From positions 2,814,501 to 2,878,500 of the forward strand of contig NZ_CP073720.1 of NCBI RefSeq assembly GCF_025137375.1: 64,000 nucleotides of DNA, written 5' to 3'. Positions 33,946-42,337 of the stretch are shown one piece after another (positions within the stretch are counted from its first letter, which is position 1; every line of letters begins with the position of its first letter). A program made the position numbers and the translations under genes. The notes below the pieces were generated by a model. It was not told where the DNA came from. It made no database searches and saw only the letters and a program-made list of their open reading frames with translations. The stretch comes from Dactylosporangium fulvum (GTDB lineage Bacteria; Actinomycetota; Actinomycetes; Mycobacteriales; Micromonosporaceae).

Positions 33946-34950
33946 CTACCGTGACGACTTCGGGTCCAGCGCGTCGCGCAGCGCGTCGCCGAACAGGTTG
34001 AACGCGAGCACGAGCACGAAGATCGTGACGCCGGGGAACAGCACGTACGCCGGATCGGTCTGCAGGTAGTTGAGGCTGCGGAAGATCATGCGGCCGAAGT
34101 CGGGGGTCGGCTCCAGCATGCCGATGCCGAGGAAGGACAGCGCGGCCTCGCTGGTGATGTACGCCGGGATGGACAGCGAGAACGCGACGATGATCGGCGC
34201 CCACAGGTTGGGCAGCAGCTCCCGGAACAGGATGCGCGCCGTCCTGGCGCCGCTGGCCCGGGCGGCCTCGACGAACTCGCGCTCGCGCAGCGACAGCACC
34301 TGGCCGCGCACGAGCCGGGCGGTGGCGGTCCAGCCGAACGCGGCGAACAGCCCGATCAGCACGATGACCCGGAACCAGCCCGGAACCGCCTCACGGGGAC
34401 CGTAGAACGCCAGCTCGAGCGGGCGGATGACGGCCAGCGTGAAGATGAGGAAGGGCAGTGCGAGGGCGATGTCGGTGATCCAGTTGATGATCGAGTCGAC
34501 CCAGCCGCCGACGTAGCCGGCGACGATGCCGGTCAGCACGCCGAGCACCGTGGTGATCAGCGCCGCGGCGAACGCGATGCCGAGTGAGGTGCGCATCCCG
34601 TAGACCATCTGGATGAACACGTCGCGCCCCAGGCCCGGCTCGATGCCGAACCAGTGCTCGCCCGAGATGCCGCCGGCGATGCCGTAGGGCATGCCGAAGC
34701 GGTCGAGGTCGTCCTTGAACGAGTCCTGCGGGCCGATGCCGTAGGCGAGCTCGATCAGCGGCGCGGCGAGCGCCACCACGATGAGCAGCACCGATACGAC
34801 GCCGCTGACCAGGGCGGTGCGGTCGCGCCGGAGCCGTGCCCAGATGACCTGCCCGGGTGAGCGGGCGGCGACGGCACCGGCGTGCCCGCCGGTCGGTGGC
34901 GGCTCGCCCCCGCTGACTGACGTGCCGACATCGAACGGCACCGCGCTCAT
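33946..34950 (-). CDS. Oligopeptide ABC permease (DppC-type)
   Basis: The 334-residue protein starts with an OppC/DppC N-terminal region (ARLRRDRTALVSGVV), followed by six helices and the EAA loop (EFVEAARASGARTARILFRELLPN). It is the first gene of the peptide operon; ATG 34950 has GGAGGT upstream. No DppD/DppF ATPase genes lie in the operon or window, so ATPases must be supplied from elsewhere. Confidence 0.9.
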   Translation of the reverse strand: MSAVPFDVGTSVSGGEPPPTGGHAGAVAARSPGQVIWARLRRDRTALVSGVVSVLLIVVALAAPLIELAYGIGPQDSFKDDLDRFGMPYGIAGGISGEHWFGIEPGLGRDVFIQMVYGMRTSLGIAFAAALITTVLGVLTGIVAGYVGGWVDSIINWITDIALALPFLIFTLAVIRPLELAFYGPREAVPGWFRVIVLIGLFAAFGWTATARLVRGQVLSLREREFVEAARASGARTARILFRELLPNLWAPIIVAFSLSIPAYITSEAALSFLGIGMLEPTPDFGRMIFRSLNYLQTDPAYVLFPGVTIFVLVLAFNLFGDALRDALDPKSSR

Positions 34951-34986
34951 CGCGCCCACCTCCCCGGCTCAGCGATCGACCTTGAC

Positions 34987-35031
34987 GAGTGAAGACAATC
35001 GTCTACGTCCAGCCTTGGAGTGAAGGTAATC
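34987..35031. promoter_or_regulatory. Two direct repeats before the peptide operon
   Basis: GAGTGAAGACAATC (34987-35000) and GAGTGAAGGTAATC (35018-35031) are direct repeats with 12 of 14 matches, set 31 bases apart (three helical turns) and 37 bases before the first gene. They are probable binding sites of an unidentified regulator. Confidence 0.5.
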
Positions 35032-35179
35032 TACCAACGGCCGAGAGTCAGCGGTTGGTTGTAACGACTCTGCAAAGGATTCGGACATTCTCCTGCGACT
35101 CGGTCGCGGGACGGCACCGACGCCGAAATCCGGGCCGTCCCCATGGACGGCCCGGATCGGCAGCGACCGGGTCGGGCGG

Positions 35180-36979
35180 CTACGGCACCGCCGTACGCGC
35201 AGGCAGGGAGCCGAGGGACCGCTTCGGCCGGTCGGCGCCGTGCGCGCCCGGCAGTTCGGCGAGCAGGATCTGGTGGAGCCGCGGCCACACCCCGGCGGCG
35301 TGCCACTCGCCGAGCCGCCGCCGGCAGGTCATCCCCGACCCGAAGCCCAGCTGGTGCGGCAGGAGCTCCCACGGGATGCGGGTGTAGAGGACAAACAGGA
35401 CCCCGCACAGGACCAGCCGGTCCGGAATCCGGTCGTGGGCGGGGTGCCGTCCCGAGCGCTCCACCTCCGCCAGCAGCGGCTCGATGCGCTGCCACAACGC
35501 GTCCGAGACGATCCACGGCGGCTGCTGGCCCCGCCGCACCCAGCGGCGCGTGTGATGGAGGCGGCCGGGCCGCCGGGCCGGGCGGCGTTCCCGGCGCGGC
35601 CGTGCCGGCACCACCTGCTTCGCCGTGGCGGGCACGGGCAGCGCGTCCGGACCGGCGGGTGCCGGCGGCTCCGGCGTGGCGACGGCCGGTTCCGCCGCGG
35701 GGGCGTCGGCCGCCATCCGTTTCCCCCCTTCGGCCGCCGCCCGGCGGGCGCGGGTGGCCAGCGCGACGATGACGGCCTCCAGCGGACCGCGGCCCACGGT
35801 GAACCGCACGGCGAGCGCGATCAGCACCACGACGACGATCTGCACGAGCCAGCCGTCCGTCGCGCTGTACGTGTCGAAGTCGGAGTTGATGAACATGACG
35901 TGCACGGTGTAGAAGGTCAGCGTCATACTGCCGGCCGCCGCCAGCGGCACCAGCAGGGCCATGGTCAGGTGGCGCAGGACCGGCACGGTGACGCGGCCGA
36001 CGAGCAGCATGAGCCCGAGCACGGCGACAGCGATCCCGGAGGTGCTCAGGATGTCGAACGGCGTGCTCGTGTGCGGAGCGTCGATCGCCAGCCACCACCA
36101 CGTCGACGAGGGCGTGTAGCCGTTGCCGCCGAACGTGAGCAACTCGGTGGTCTGGGCCGCGGTGAGCCCGCTGCGCGGCTGCGCGGCCCAGATGTGCGCC
36201 AGACCGCCGAAGCGGTGCAGCAGCAGCCACGAGGCCGTCGTCGCGGCGACGGCGAGCACCGTCCCGCCGGCGAAGAGCACCGTCGCCACCTTCGCCCGCG
36301 TCAGGTCCAGCCGCCCGATGACGATGCCGGCGCACATGTACGCCAGCCAGACCGGCGACGGGTAGAACCCGGTGAGGGACAGCTCGGTGAGCATCCCGAC
36401 CGGATCCTCGGCCAGGCGGGCGAACGTCGGGTTCGCCAGACTCGGCTCCGGCAGGTGCGGCAGCAGGAGGTGGTTGGCGGCGGGTCCGGCGAGGGCCAGG
36501 ACCACGCCGATCACCGCCACCGCCCAGGTGCGTAGGAAGACCAGCGGGATCGCGAGCAGGAACACCACCGCGAGGTACGGCAGGATCACCGAGTCCAGCA
36601 CGGTGTCGATGCCGCTCAGGTACATCCCGACGGCGCCGATCGCCAGGGCGCGCACGGCGAGCATCGCCACCGTGGCCCGGGCGTCGGCGCGGCGGACCGG
36701 GCGGCGGCCGGTCGCGAACGTGACGCCGACCCCGGCGAGCAGCGCGAACGCCGCCGCGGCCTTGCCGCTGAAGGCCAGCTCCGACCACGTCGGATTGCCG
36801 GCCGCGTCGGCCTCGTACAACGCGTGCAGGGAGATCATGCCGAGCAGCGACACACCCCGGGCGGCGTCGACCCCGACGAGCCGGGCCCGTTTCCGGGACG
36901 GCTTCGCCGGTGGTGGTGGCGGGGTGTCGACCTGACTCGGCACGGCGGGCTTCGGCGCTGTGGACGGTGCGGTGTTCAC
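35180..36979 (-). CDS. DUF418/DUF1624-like membrane protein fused to an IS5-type DUF4096 domain
   Basis: The 599-residue protein has about ten membrane helices (residues 35-405). Its start (VGVDAARGVSLLGMISLHAL) is typical of the heparan-acetyltransferase-like/DUF418 group, which move acyl groups across the membrane. After a Pro/Ala linker (about 410-475) comes a 100-residue domain (WIVSDALWQRIEPLLAE, IPWELLPHQLGFGSGMTCRRR, LHQILLAELPGA) that matches the N-terminal DUF4096 domain of IS5-family transposases. No DDE catalytic domain follows. The join is in frame with no stop. A captured transposase piece or a natural fusion family are both possible. Confidence 0.75.
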   Translation of the reverse strand: MNTAPSTAPKPAVPSQVDTPPPPPAKPSRKRARLVGVDAARGVSLLGMISLHALYEADAAGNPTWSELAFSGKAAAAFALLAGVGVTFATGRRPVRRADARATVAMLAVRALAIGAVGMYLSGIDTVLDSVILPYLAVVFLLAIPLVFLRTWAVAVIGVVLALAGPAANHLLLPHLPEPSLANPTFARLAEDPVGMLTELSLTGFYPSPVWLAYMCAGIVIGRLDLTRAKVATVLFAGGTVLAVAATTASWLLLHRFGGLAHIWAAQPRSGLTAAQTTELLTFGGNGYTPSSTWWWLAIDAPHTSTPFDILSTSGIAVAVLGLMLLVGRVTVPVLRHLTMALLVPLAAAGSMTLTFYTVHVMFINSDFDTYSATDGWLVQIVVVVLIALAVRFTVGRGPLEAVIVALATRARRAAAEGGKRMAADAPAAEPAVATPEPPAPAGPDALPVPATAKQVVPARPRRERRPARRPGRLHHTRRWVRRGQQPPWIVSDALWQRIEPLLAEVERSGRHPAHDRIPDRLVLCGVLFVLYTRIPWELLPHQLGFGSGMTCRRRLGEWHAAGVWPRLHQILLAELPGAHGADRPKRSLGSLPARTAVP

Positions 36980-37237
36980 CGGAGACGTACTCCTTGACGG
37001 GATCGCGACACGGAACTGACGGCGGGGCCGTGTCGTCGGCCCCCATGCTGGCAGCTGGGCAACCCCGGGCGGGGCGAACGGCGGGGACTTCTCACCACGA
37101 AATCACCTGCCGGTTGGGCGGCCTACCTCGGCAGGTCAGAGGGCCTCACTCCCGGTCTCATCCACCGATCGGTGGACACCGGCCGTCCGTGAGCCGGTCG
37201 TCCCGCGGGTGGTGCCGTCCGGCGCACGATCGGGGCC

Positions 37238-38092
37238 ATGACAGAGACCAGCGTGGTGTCGGTCCGCGGACTGCGGAAGCGGTACGGCCGGTTCGAGGCG
37301 GTGGCCGGCGTCGATCTGGACGTCGGCCGGGGTGAGGTCGTGGCGCTGCTGGGTCCCAACGGTGCCGGCAAGACCACCACCGTGGAGATCCTGGAAGGCC
37401 ACCGGTCGCGTGACGCCGGTGAGGTACGGGTGCTCGGCGCCGACCCCCGGCACGCCGGCATCGCCTGGCGGCGGCGGATCGGGATCGTGACCCAGCAGGC
37501 CGGCGACCTCGGCCGGTTGACGGTCGCCGAGGCGGTCCGGCACTTCGCCCGCTACTTCCCGGACGCCCGGCGGCCCGGCGAGGTGATCGAGCTCGTCGGG
37601 CTGCAGGACAGCGCCCGCACCCGGATCCGCCGGCTCTCCGGCGGCCAGCGCCGGCGGCTCGACGTGGCGATCGGCGTCGTCGGCCGGCCGGAGCTGCTGT
37701 TCCTCGACGAGCCGACGACCGGCTTCGACCCGGAGGCGCGCCGCGCGTTCTGGGACCTCATCCGCGGGCTCACGGCGGCCGACGGGACCGCCGTGCTGCT
37801 CACCACGCACTACCTCCAGGAGGCGGAAGCGCTGGCCGGCCGCGTGGTGGTGCTCGCCGGCGGCCGGGTCGTCGCGGCCGGTGAGCCGGCCACGCTCGGC
37901 GGCCGGGCCTCCGCGCAGGCCACGGTGGCATGGCTCGACGACGGCAGGCCACGCGAGCGGCGCACCGACGACCCGGCGGCGGTGGTGGCCGAGCTGACCG
38001 CGCGCCACGGGGGCGCGGTGCCCGGACTGGTCGTGACCCGGCCCAGCCTCGAGGACGTCTACCTGGACCTGATCGGAGGGAACCGTTCATGA
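37238..38092 (+). CDS. ABC-2 type transporter ATPase
   Basis: The 284-residue protein has Walker A (GPNGAGKTTT), signature LSGGQRRRLDVAIG, Walker B (LLFLDEPTTGFD), an H-loop (TTHYLQEA) and a C-terminal extension of the kind found in drug or lipid exporter ATPases (DrrA-like). It powers the permease encoded next, whose start overlaps its stop (ATGA). A two-component system follows directly, a common arrangement for antibiotic-sensing exporters. Confidence 0.92.
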   Translation: MTETSVVSVRGLRKRYGRFEAVAGVDLDVGRGEVVALLGPNGAGKTTTVEILEGHRSRDAGEVRVLGADPRHAGIAWRRRIGIVTQQAGDLGRLTVAEAVRHFARYFPDARRPGEVIELVGLQDSARTRIRRLSGGQRRRLDVAIGVVGRPELLFLDEPTTGFDPEARRAFWDLIRGLTAADGTAVLLTTHYLQEAEALAGRVVVLAGGRVVAAGEPATLGGRASAQATVAWLDDGRPRERRTDDPAAVVAELTARHGGAVPGLVVTRPSLEDVYLDLIGGNRS

Positions 38093-38886
38093 CCGTGCTG
38101 TCGCTCGGCCTCGCCCGCGGCGTGGTCGAGCTCAAGGCCTTCTTCCGCGAACGCGACGCGGTGGTGTTCACCTTCGCGTTGCCGGTCGTGCTGCTCGCCC
38201 TGCTGGGATCGCTGATCTCCGGCGTCTACGACGGCACGGCGGTGACGTCGGCGCAGTACCTCGCGCCCAGCATGATCGCCGCCGGGATCGCCGCCACCTG
38301 CTTCGCGGGCGTCGGCACCGGGGTGGCCGCCGACCTCGACGACGGCACGGTGAAACGCCTGCGCGGCATGCCGCTGCCGGGCTCGGCGTACCTGCTCGGC
38401 AAGGTCGTCCTGCTGCTGGTCCTCGGGCTGGCCGAGGTGGCACTGCTGCTCGCGGTCGGCGTGGTCATGTTCGACCTGTCGCTGCCCGCCGACGCGGCAC
38501 GGTGGGCCACGTTCGGCTGGGTGTTCCTGCTCGGTGGCACAGGATGCGCCTTTCTGGGCATCGCGATCGGGACGCTCGCCGGTTCCGAGCGCGCGGCCGG
38601 TGCGGTACTGAACCTGCCGTACCTCGTGCTGGCCTTCGTCTCGGGCATCTTCTTCACGCCGATCAAGGCACTGCCCGAGCCGCTCGTCGCGGTAGGGTCG
38701 GTGTTCCCGCTGAAGTGGATGGCACAGGGGTTCCGGTCGGTGTTCCTGCCCGACGGCATCCTGAGCCAGGAGGTCGTACCGTCGTGGGAACATGGCCGCA
38801 CAGCACTCGTCCTGTCGGCCTGGTGCGTGGGAGGTCTGCTGCTGTGCCTGGGGACGTCACGGTGGCGGCGGCGCCGGGACGGGTGA
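38089..38886 (+). CDS. ABC-2 type transporter permease
   Basis: The 265-residue protein has six predicted membrane helices and the ABC-2 signature region (LPYLVLAFVSGIFFTPIKALPEPLVAVGSVFPLKWMAQGF). It forms the channel for the upstream ATPase, likely exporting a drug, lipid or peptide. Its stop overlaps the start of the sensor kinase gene (GTGA). Confidence 0.9.
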   Translation: MTVLSLGLARGVVELKAFFRERDAVVFTFALPVVLLALLGSLISGVYDGTAVTSAQYLAPSMIAAGIAATCFAGVGTGVAADLDDGTVKRLRGMPLPGSAYLLGKVVLLLVLGLAEVALLLAVGVVMFDLSLPADAARWATFGWVFLLGGTGCAFLGIAIGTLAGSERAAGAVLNLPYLVLAFVSGIFFTPIKALPEPLVAVGSVFPLKWMAQGFRSVFLPDGILSQEVVPSWEHGRTALVLSAWCVGGLLLCLGTSRWRRRRDG

Positions 38887-40058
38887 GCCCGGACGCCTGG
38901 GCCGCCCGATGGCCGCTGTGGGACAGTTACTTCGCGCTGGTCGGCGCCGGCACGGCGGCGCTCGTCGTCGCCGGGAGTTCCGTGCCGGCCGGTGCGGCGG
39001 CACTCTCGCTGATGGCGGCCCTCGCCGGCTGGTACGTCGTCTTCGGCCGGCGGCTCATGCGCGACGAGATCGAGGACCGGCGCGGATACGTCTACCTCGC
39101 CGTGGTGCTGCTGCTGTACGTGCCGGCCGTCGCGGCCGCCGGTGAGGTGACGTTCGCGCTGTTCGCGCTCTGCCCGCAGGCCTACATGGTGATGGCGACC
39201 GTGCCGGCGACCGGGTTCGTGATCGCGTTCAACGCGACCCACCTGGTGCTGCACGCGGCCCGCACCGGCGACGTGGCGGGAACGCTGACGGGGCCGGGGC
39301 CGGTGGCGCTGATGGTCGTCGTCGTGTCGGTCGTGTTCGGCACCTGGGCCCGGCACGTGTCCGCGCAGAACGAGGAACGCGCCCGGCTCATCGCGCAGCT
39401 CGACGCGTCCCGCGCCGATGTCGCCCGGCTGTCCCACGAGGCCGGCGTGGCCGCCGAACGGCAGCGGCTCGCCGGCGACCTGCACGACACCGTGGCGCAG
39501 GGGCTGTCCAGCCTGGTCCTGCTGTTGCAGGCGACCCGGGCCGACCTGCGCCGCGACCCGGACCTCGCCGACCGGCACCTGGAGCTGGCCGTAAGGACCG
39601 CGCGTGAGCACCTGTCGGAGACACGGGCGCTGGTCGCCGCGCTGACCCCGGCCGACCTGGCCGCCTCACCGCTGCCCGCCGCGGTGCAACGGCTCGCCCA
39701 CCGGGCCGGTCCCGCGGTGACCTTCGAGACGACCGGCACCGCGATGCCGCTGCCGACCGCCGACGAGGTCGTCCTACTGCGTGCCGCCCAGGAGGCCCTG
39801 GGCAACGCGATCCGGCACGCCGGTGCGGTGTCGATCGGGGTGACGCTGGCCTACCGCGCGGACACCGCCGTGCTCGAGGTGCGCGACGACGGTGCCGGGT
39901 TCGTCCCGGACGCCCCGACCGGCGGGTACGGGCTGAGCAGCATGCGCGCCCGCGTGGCACAGGCCGGCGGGGCGCTGACCGTCGAGTCGGCGCCCGGCGG
40001 CGGCACGACGATCCGGGTCGCGTTGCCCGTACGGTCGCGGGACGAGGAGGCAGCATGA
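38883..40058 (+). CDS. NarL-type sensor histidine kinase
   Basis: The 391-residue protein has five or six membrane helices (about residues 12-150), a HisKA_3 dimerisation helix with the phosphorylated His201 (GDLHDTVAQGLSS), and an HATPase domain with N-box (EALGNAIRHA), DDGAGF and GYGLSSM. This is the DesK/LiaS-like layout that senses envelope signals. The start is GTG, overlapping the permease stop, so kinase and transporter are made together. Confidence 0.88.
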   Translation: MSPDAWAARWPLWDSYFALVGAGTAALVVAGSSVPAGAAALSLMAALAGWYVVFGRRLMRDEIEDRRGYVYLAVVLLLYVPAVAAAGEVTFALFALCPQAYMVMATVPATGFVIAFNATHLVLHAARTGDVAGTLTGPGPVALMVVVVSVVFGTWARHVSAQNEERARLIAQLDASRADVARLSHEAGVAAERQRLAGDLHDTVAQGLSSLVLLLQATRADLRRDPDLADRHLELAVRTAREHLSETRALVAALTPADLAASPLPAAVQRLAHRAGPAVTFETTGTAMPLPTADEVVLLRAAQEALGNAIRHAGAVSIGVTLAYRADTAVLEVRDDGAGFVPDAPTGGYGLSSMRARVAQAGGALTVESAPGGGTTIRVALPVRSRDEEAA

Positions 40059-40126
40059 CCGCCGGAGCGCAGCGGAGGCGGGCATGCTGCTGGTCTGTCT
40101 CGGGTTTTCAAGGTAGAGCAGCGTGA
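40055..40126 (+). CDS. 23-codon reading frame linking kinase and regulator
   Basis: An ATG with a strong GAGGAGG site overlaps the kinase stop (ATGA); the frame (MTAGAQRRRACCWSV...) ends at a TGA that overlaps the GTG start of the response regulator. It may serve only to couple translation. Alternatively ATGACC was the original regulator start (MT-ISVLLIDDH) and about 66 bases were inserted after it. Confidence 0.35.
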   Translation: MTAGAQRRRACCWSVSGFQGRAA

Positions 40127-40740
40127 TCTCGGTGCTGCTGATCGACGACCATCCGGTCGTCCGCGCCGGCGTCCGCGGCATGCTCGGCGGCGTGCCGGAC
40201 GTGACCGTGCTCGGCGAGGCCGCCTCCGGCGCCGACGGGGTGGCCGCCGCGACCGCCCTGCGCCCCGACGTCGTGCTGATGGACCTGCGCATGCCGGGCA
40301 TGGACGGCGTGACGGCCACCGCGGCGATCCTCGCCGCCGTCCCGGACACGCGGGTCGTCGTGCTGACGACGTACGAGACCGACGCCGACATCCTGCGCGC
40401 GGTCGAGGCCGGCGCCTCCGGGTACCTGCTCAAGGACGCCACGCCGGAGGAACTGCTGCACGCCGTGCGGGCCGCGGCGCGCGGCGAGACGGTCCTCGCC
40501 CCGTCGGTCGCGGCGCGGCTGCTGGACCGGGTCCGCGGCCCGCAGCGCCCGGCGCTGACCCCGCGCGAGGTGCAGGTCCTGCGGCTGGTCGGCCGCGGCC
40601 TGTCCAACGCCGAGATCGGCGTGGAACTGCACATCACCGAGGCGACCGTGAAGACCCACCTGCTGCGCGTCTTCGCCAAGCTCGACGTGACCGACCGTAC
40701 CGCCGCTGTCACCACCGCGATGGCCGACGGCCTGCTGTGA
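40123..40740 (+). CDS. LuxR/NarL-family response regulator
   Basis: The 205-residue protein has a receiver domain (LLIDDHPVVRAG, phospho-acceptor Asp54 in VLMDLRMPGMDG, TTYETD, LLKDA) and a C-terminal LuxR helix-turn-helix (LTPREVQVLRLVGRGLSNAEIGVELHITEATVKTH). It should be phosphorylated by the adjacent kinase and control the ABC transporter operon. The GTG at 40123 has no good ribosome site of its own, which favours coupling to the short upstream frame. Confidence 0.9.
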   Translation: MISVLLIDDHPVVRAGVRGMLGGVPDVTVLGEAASGADGVAAATALRPDVVLMDLRMPGMDGVTATAAILAAVPDTRVVVLTTYETDADILRAVEAGASGYLLKDATPEELLHAVRAAARGETVLAPSVAARLLDRVRGPQRPALTPREVQVLRLVGRGLSNAEIGVELHITEATVKTHLLRVFAKLDVTDRTAAVTTAMADGLL

Positions 40741-40741
40741 G

Positions 40742-40762
40742 CCGGACGGCCCTCACGTCCGG
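40742..40762. terminator. Hairpin terminator after the two-component system
   Basis: Seven-base perfect arms (CCGGACG/CGTCCGG) enclose a seven-base loop immediately after the response-regulator stop. Confidence 0.5.
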
Positions 40763-40980
40763 GACGGCGCTCGACGGCTCACCCGCCGGCCCGCCGGACT
40801 CACCCCGGCCGCCTCACCCCGGCCGCGGGCGGATGGTGGTTCTTGCGTCTCCCACGGGGTGACGTCCGCGCGCTCGTGTCGAATCGGCCGCGGGAAATGC
40901 CACATTGGGCAGCGAGCGCGCTGTGCCACCCCAGGTGTGGGGCGCTATTCGGAGCCTGCATCGTGTGGAGATGGCCATCG

Positions 40981-41532
40981 GTGAATGACGTGCGGTCGAA
41001 TGTTCTCGATACGGCCCGCCAGGGGCGGCACGCAGCGCGGCGGCGCGGAGTGCGGCGGCGCTCGGACTGGCTGAGCCGGACCGTCGCGTGTGCGGCGTGC
41101 CTCAGCGTGGCCGGCCTCGCCTTCCTGGCGCACGCCGCGGAGATGCCGGCCTCGTACGACCGCTCGGCGAGCAACCGCCGGTCGGCGCCGGCCTCCCCTT
41201 CGCCGTCGCGGGAAGCCGGGCCGGCGGACGACCAGCAGACGGCAGTGGGCAACCGCAGGGCCGGCTTCCCGGAGCTGCACGGGCTGAAGTGCGGCCAGGC
41301 CGTCGAACGCCTGCGGCTGCTGGGCTTCACCCTGGTGGTCCTGGTGTCGGTGGACGCGAAGCTGGTCGACGTCGCCCCGCCGAACAGCTGGTCCGTCACC
41401 GCCGACGCGGCCGCGCCGTACAAGGCGGGCGACAGCGTGGCCCTCGACGCCGTGATCAGCGTGCAGTGCCAGTGGGACGGTGCGGGCACGCAGTCGCGTC
41501 CCGGGCAGCCCCGTTCGGCGCAGACGTCGTGA
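40981..41532 (+). CDS. Secreted or membrane-anchored PASTA-like protein
   Basis: The 183-residue protein has a basic N-terminus, a single hydrophobic segment (TVACAACLSVAGLAFLAHA), a Ser/Pro linker and one PASTA-like unit (FPELHGLKCGQAVERLRLLGF, then ANNSW-type loop and AAPYKAGDSVAL). The GTG at 40981 is preferred with GGAGA upstream; the longer frame begins in intergenic sequence. The 240 bases before it contain the terminator and otherwise nothing recognisable. The 3' end overlaps the convergent nuclease gene by 77 bases. Confidence 0.6.
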   Translation: MNDVRSNVLDTARQGRHAARRRGVRRRSDWLSRTVACAACLSVAGLAFLAHAAEMPASYDRSASNRRSAPASPSPSREAGPADDQQTAVGNRRAGFPELHGLKCGQAVERLRLLGFTLVVLVSVDAKLVDVAPPNSWSVTADAAAPYKAGDSVALDAVISVQCQWDGAGTQSRPGQPRSAQTS

Positions 41533-42244
41533 GGCCGGCGCCGGGGGTCGCCGCGGCGACGACGGCCTCCAGCCGGTCGGCGTGCGCGCCGCGCCAGTAG
41601 ACGCGTCCGCACGTCCGGCAGCGGGCGAACGTCGAGTACGAACGGCGGGTGCCCGGCTCGAGCAGGTGCTCCACCTCCTGTTTCGCGACCGGTTCGACGC
41701 CGCCGTTGCAGGCGGGGCACCGTGACCACGGCGTCAGCGGGGGATCGAAGCGGCTCAGGACGTCCCGCAGCTGGTCGTCGGCGCGCGCGCCGTGCACGTA
41801 CGCACCGGCGGTCAACGCCCGCCGCCGCAGCAGGCCGCGGTCCTGGGTGAGCACGACGCGCCGCTCCGCCACCGCCTGCGCGACCAGTTCGGCGTCCTCG
41901 GCGTCGTTGCGGTAGGCCACGTCGAGGCCGAGCAGGCGCATCCGGCGGGCCAGCGCGCCGAGGTGCACGTCGAGCACGAACCGCGGCTCGGCGATCCGCT
42001 GGGGCCGGCCGACCGGGCGGACGTCGACCACGTCGTCCGTGCCCGGGCGGGCTTCCGGCCCGACCGGCCGCCCGTTGACGAGGAACTCGCCGATCTCGGT
42101 GCGGGGCACGCCCAGCGACTCGACGAGGTGCCGCACGGTGGACACGCCGTCGACGGGAACCCGCACGTCACCGTGGCGGTGCCGGACGGGCAGCAGGAAG
42201 CGCAAGGGCTCGGCCACCCGGACCCGCAGGGTCGACCGCTGCAT
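41456..42244 (-). CDS. Mut7-C RNase domain protein with ubiquitin-like N-terminus
   Basis: The 262-residue protein has an N-terminal beta-grasp (Mut7-C ubiquitin-like) domain (about residues 1-80), then the Mut7-C PIN-like nuclease domain with FVLDVHLGALARRMRLLGLDV and TQDRGLLRRR, carrying the acidic residues of PIN RNases, and a zinc ribbon (CPAC...CRTCGRVYW). Members are predicted RNases. The ATG at 42244 gives the canonical start. It lies beside RtcB, archease and a 2H phosphoesterase, suggesting a role in RNA processing. Confidence 0.85.
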   Translation of the reverse strand: MQRSTLRVRVAEPLRFLLPVRHRHGDVRVPVDGVSTVRHLVESLGVPRTEIGEFLVNGRPVGPEARPGTDDVVDVRPVGRPQRIAEPRFVLDVHLGALARRMRLLGLDVAYRNDAEDAELVAQAVAERRVVLTQDRGLLRRRALTAGAYVHGARADDQLRDVLSRFDPPLTPWSRCPACNGGVEPVAKQEVEHLLEPGTRRSYSTFARCRTCGRVYWRGAHADRLEAVVAAATPGAGLTTSAPNGAARDATACPHRPTGTAR

Positions 42245-42337
42245 CCGTCCATCGTAGGTGCCACCCGGGTCGGGGGGCACCGTGCGGTGTCGCCGTGATC
42301 AAGACCGCCGCGCCGCCGGCGGAGCTACTGTCGAGCG

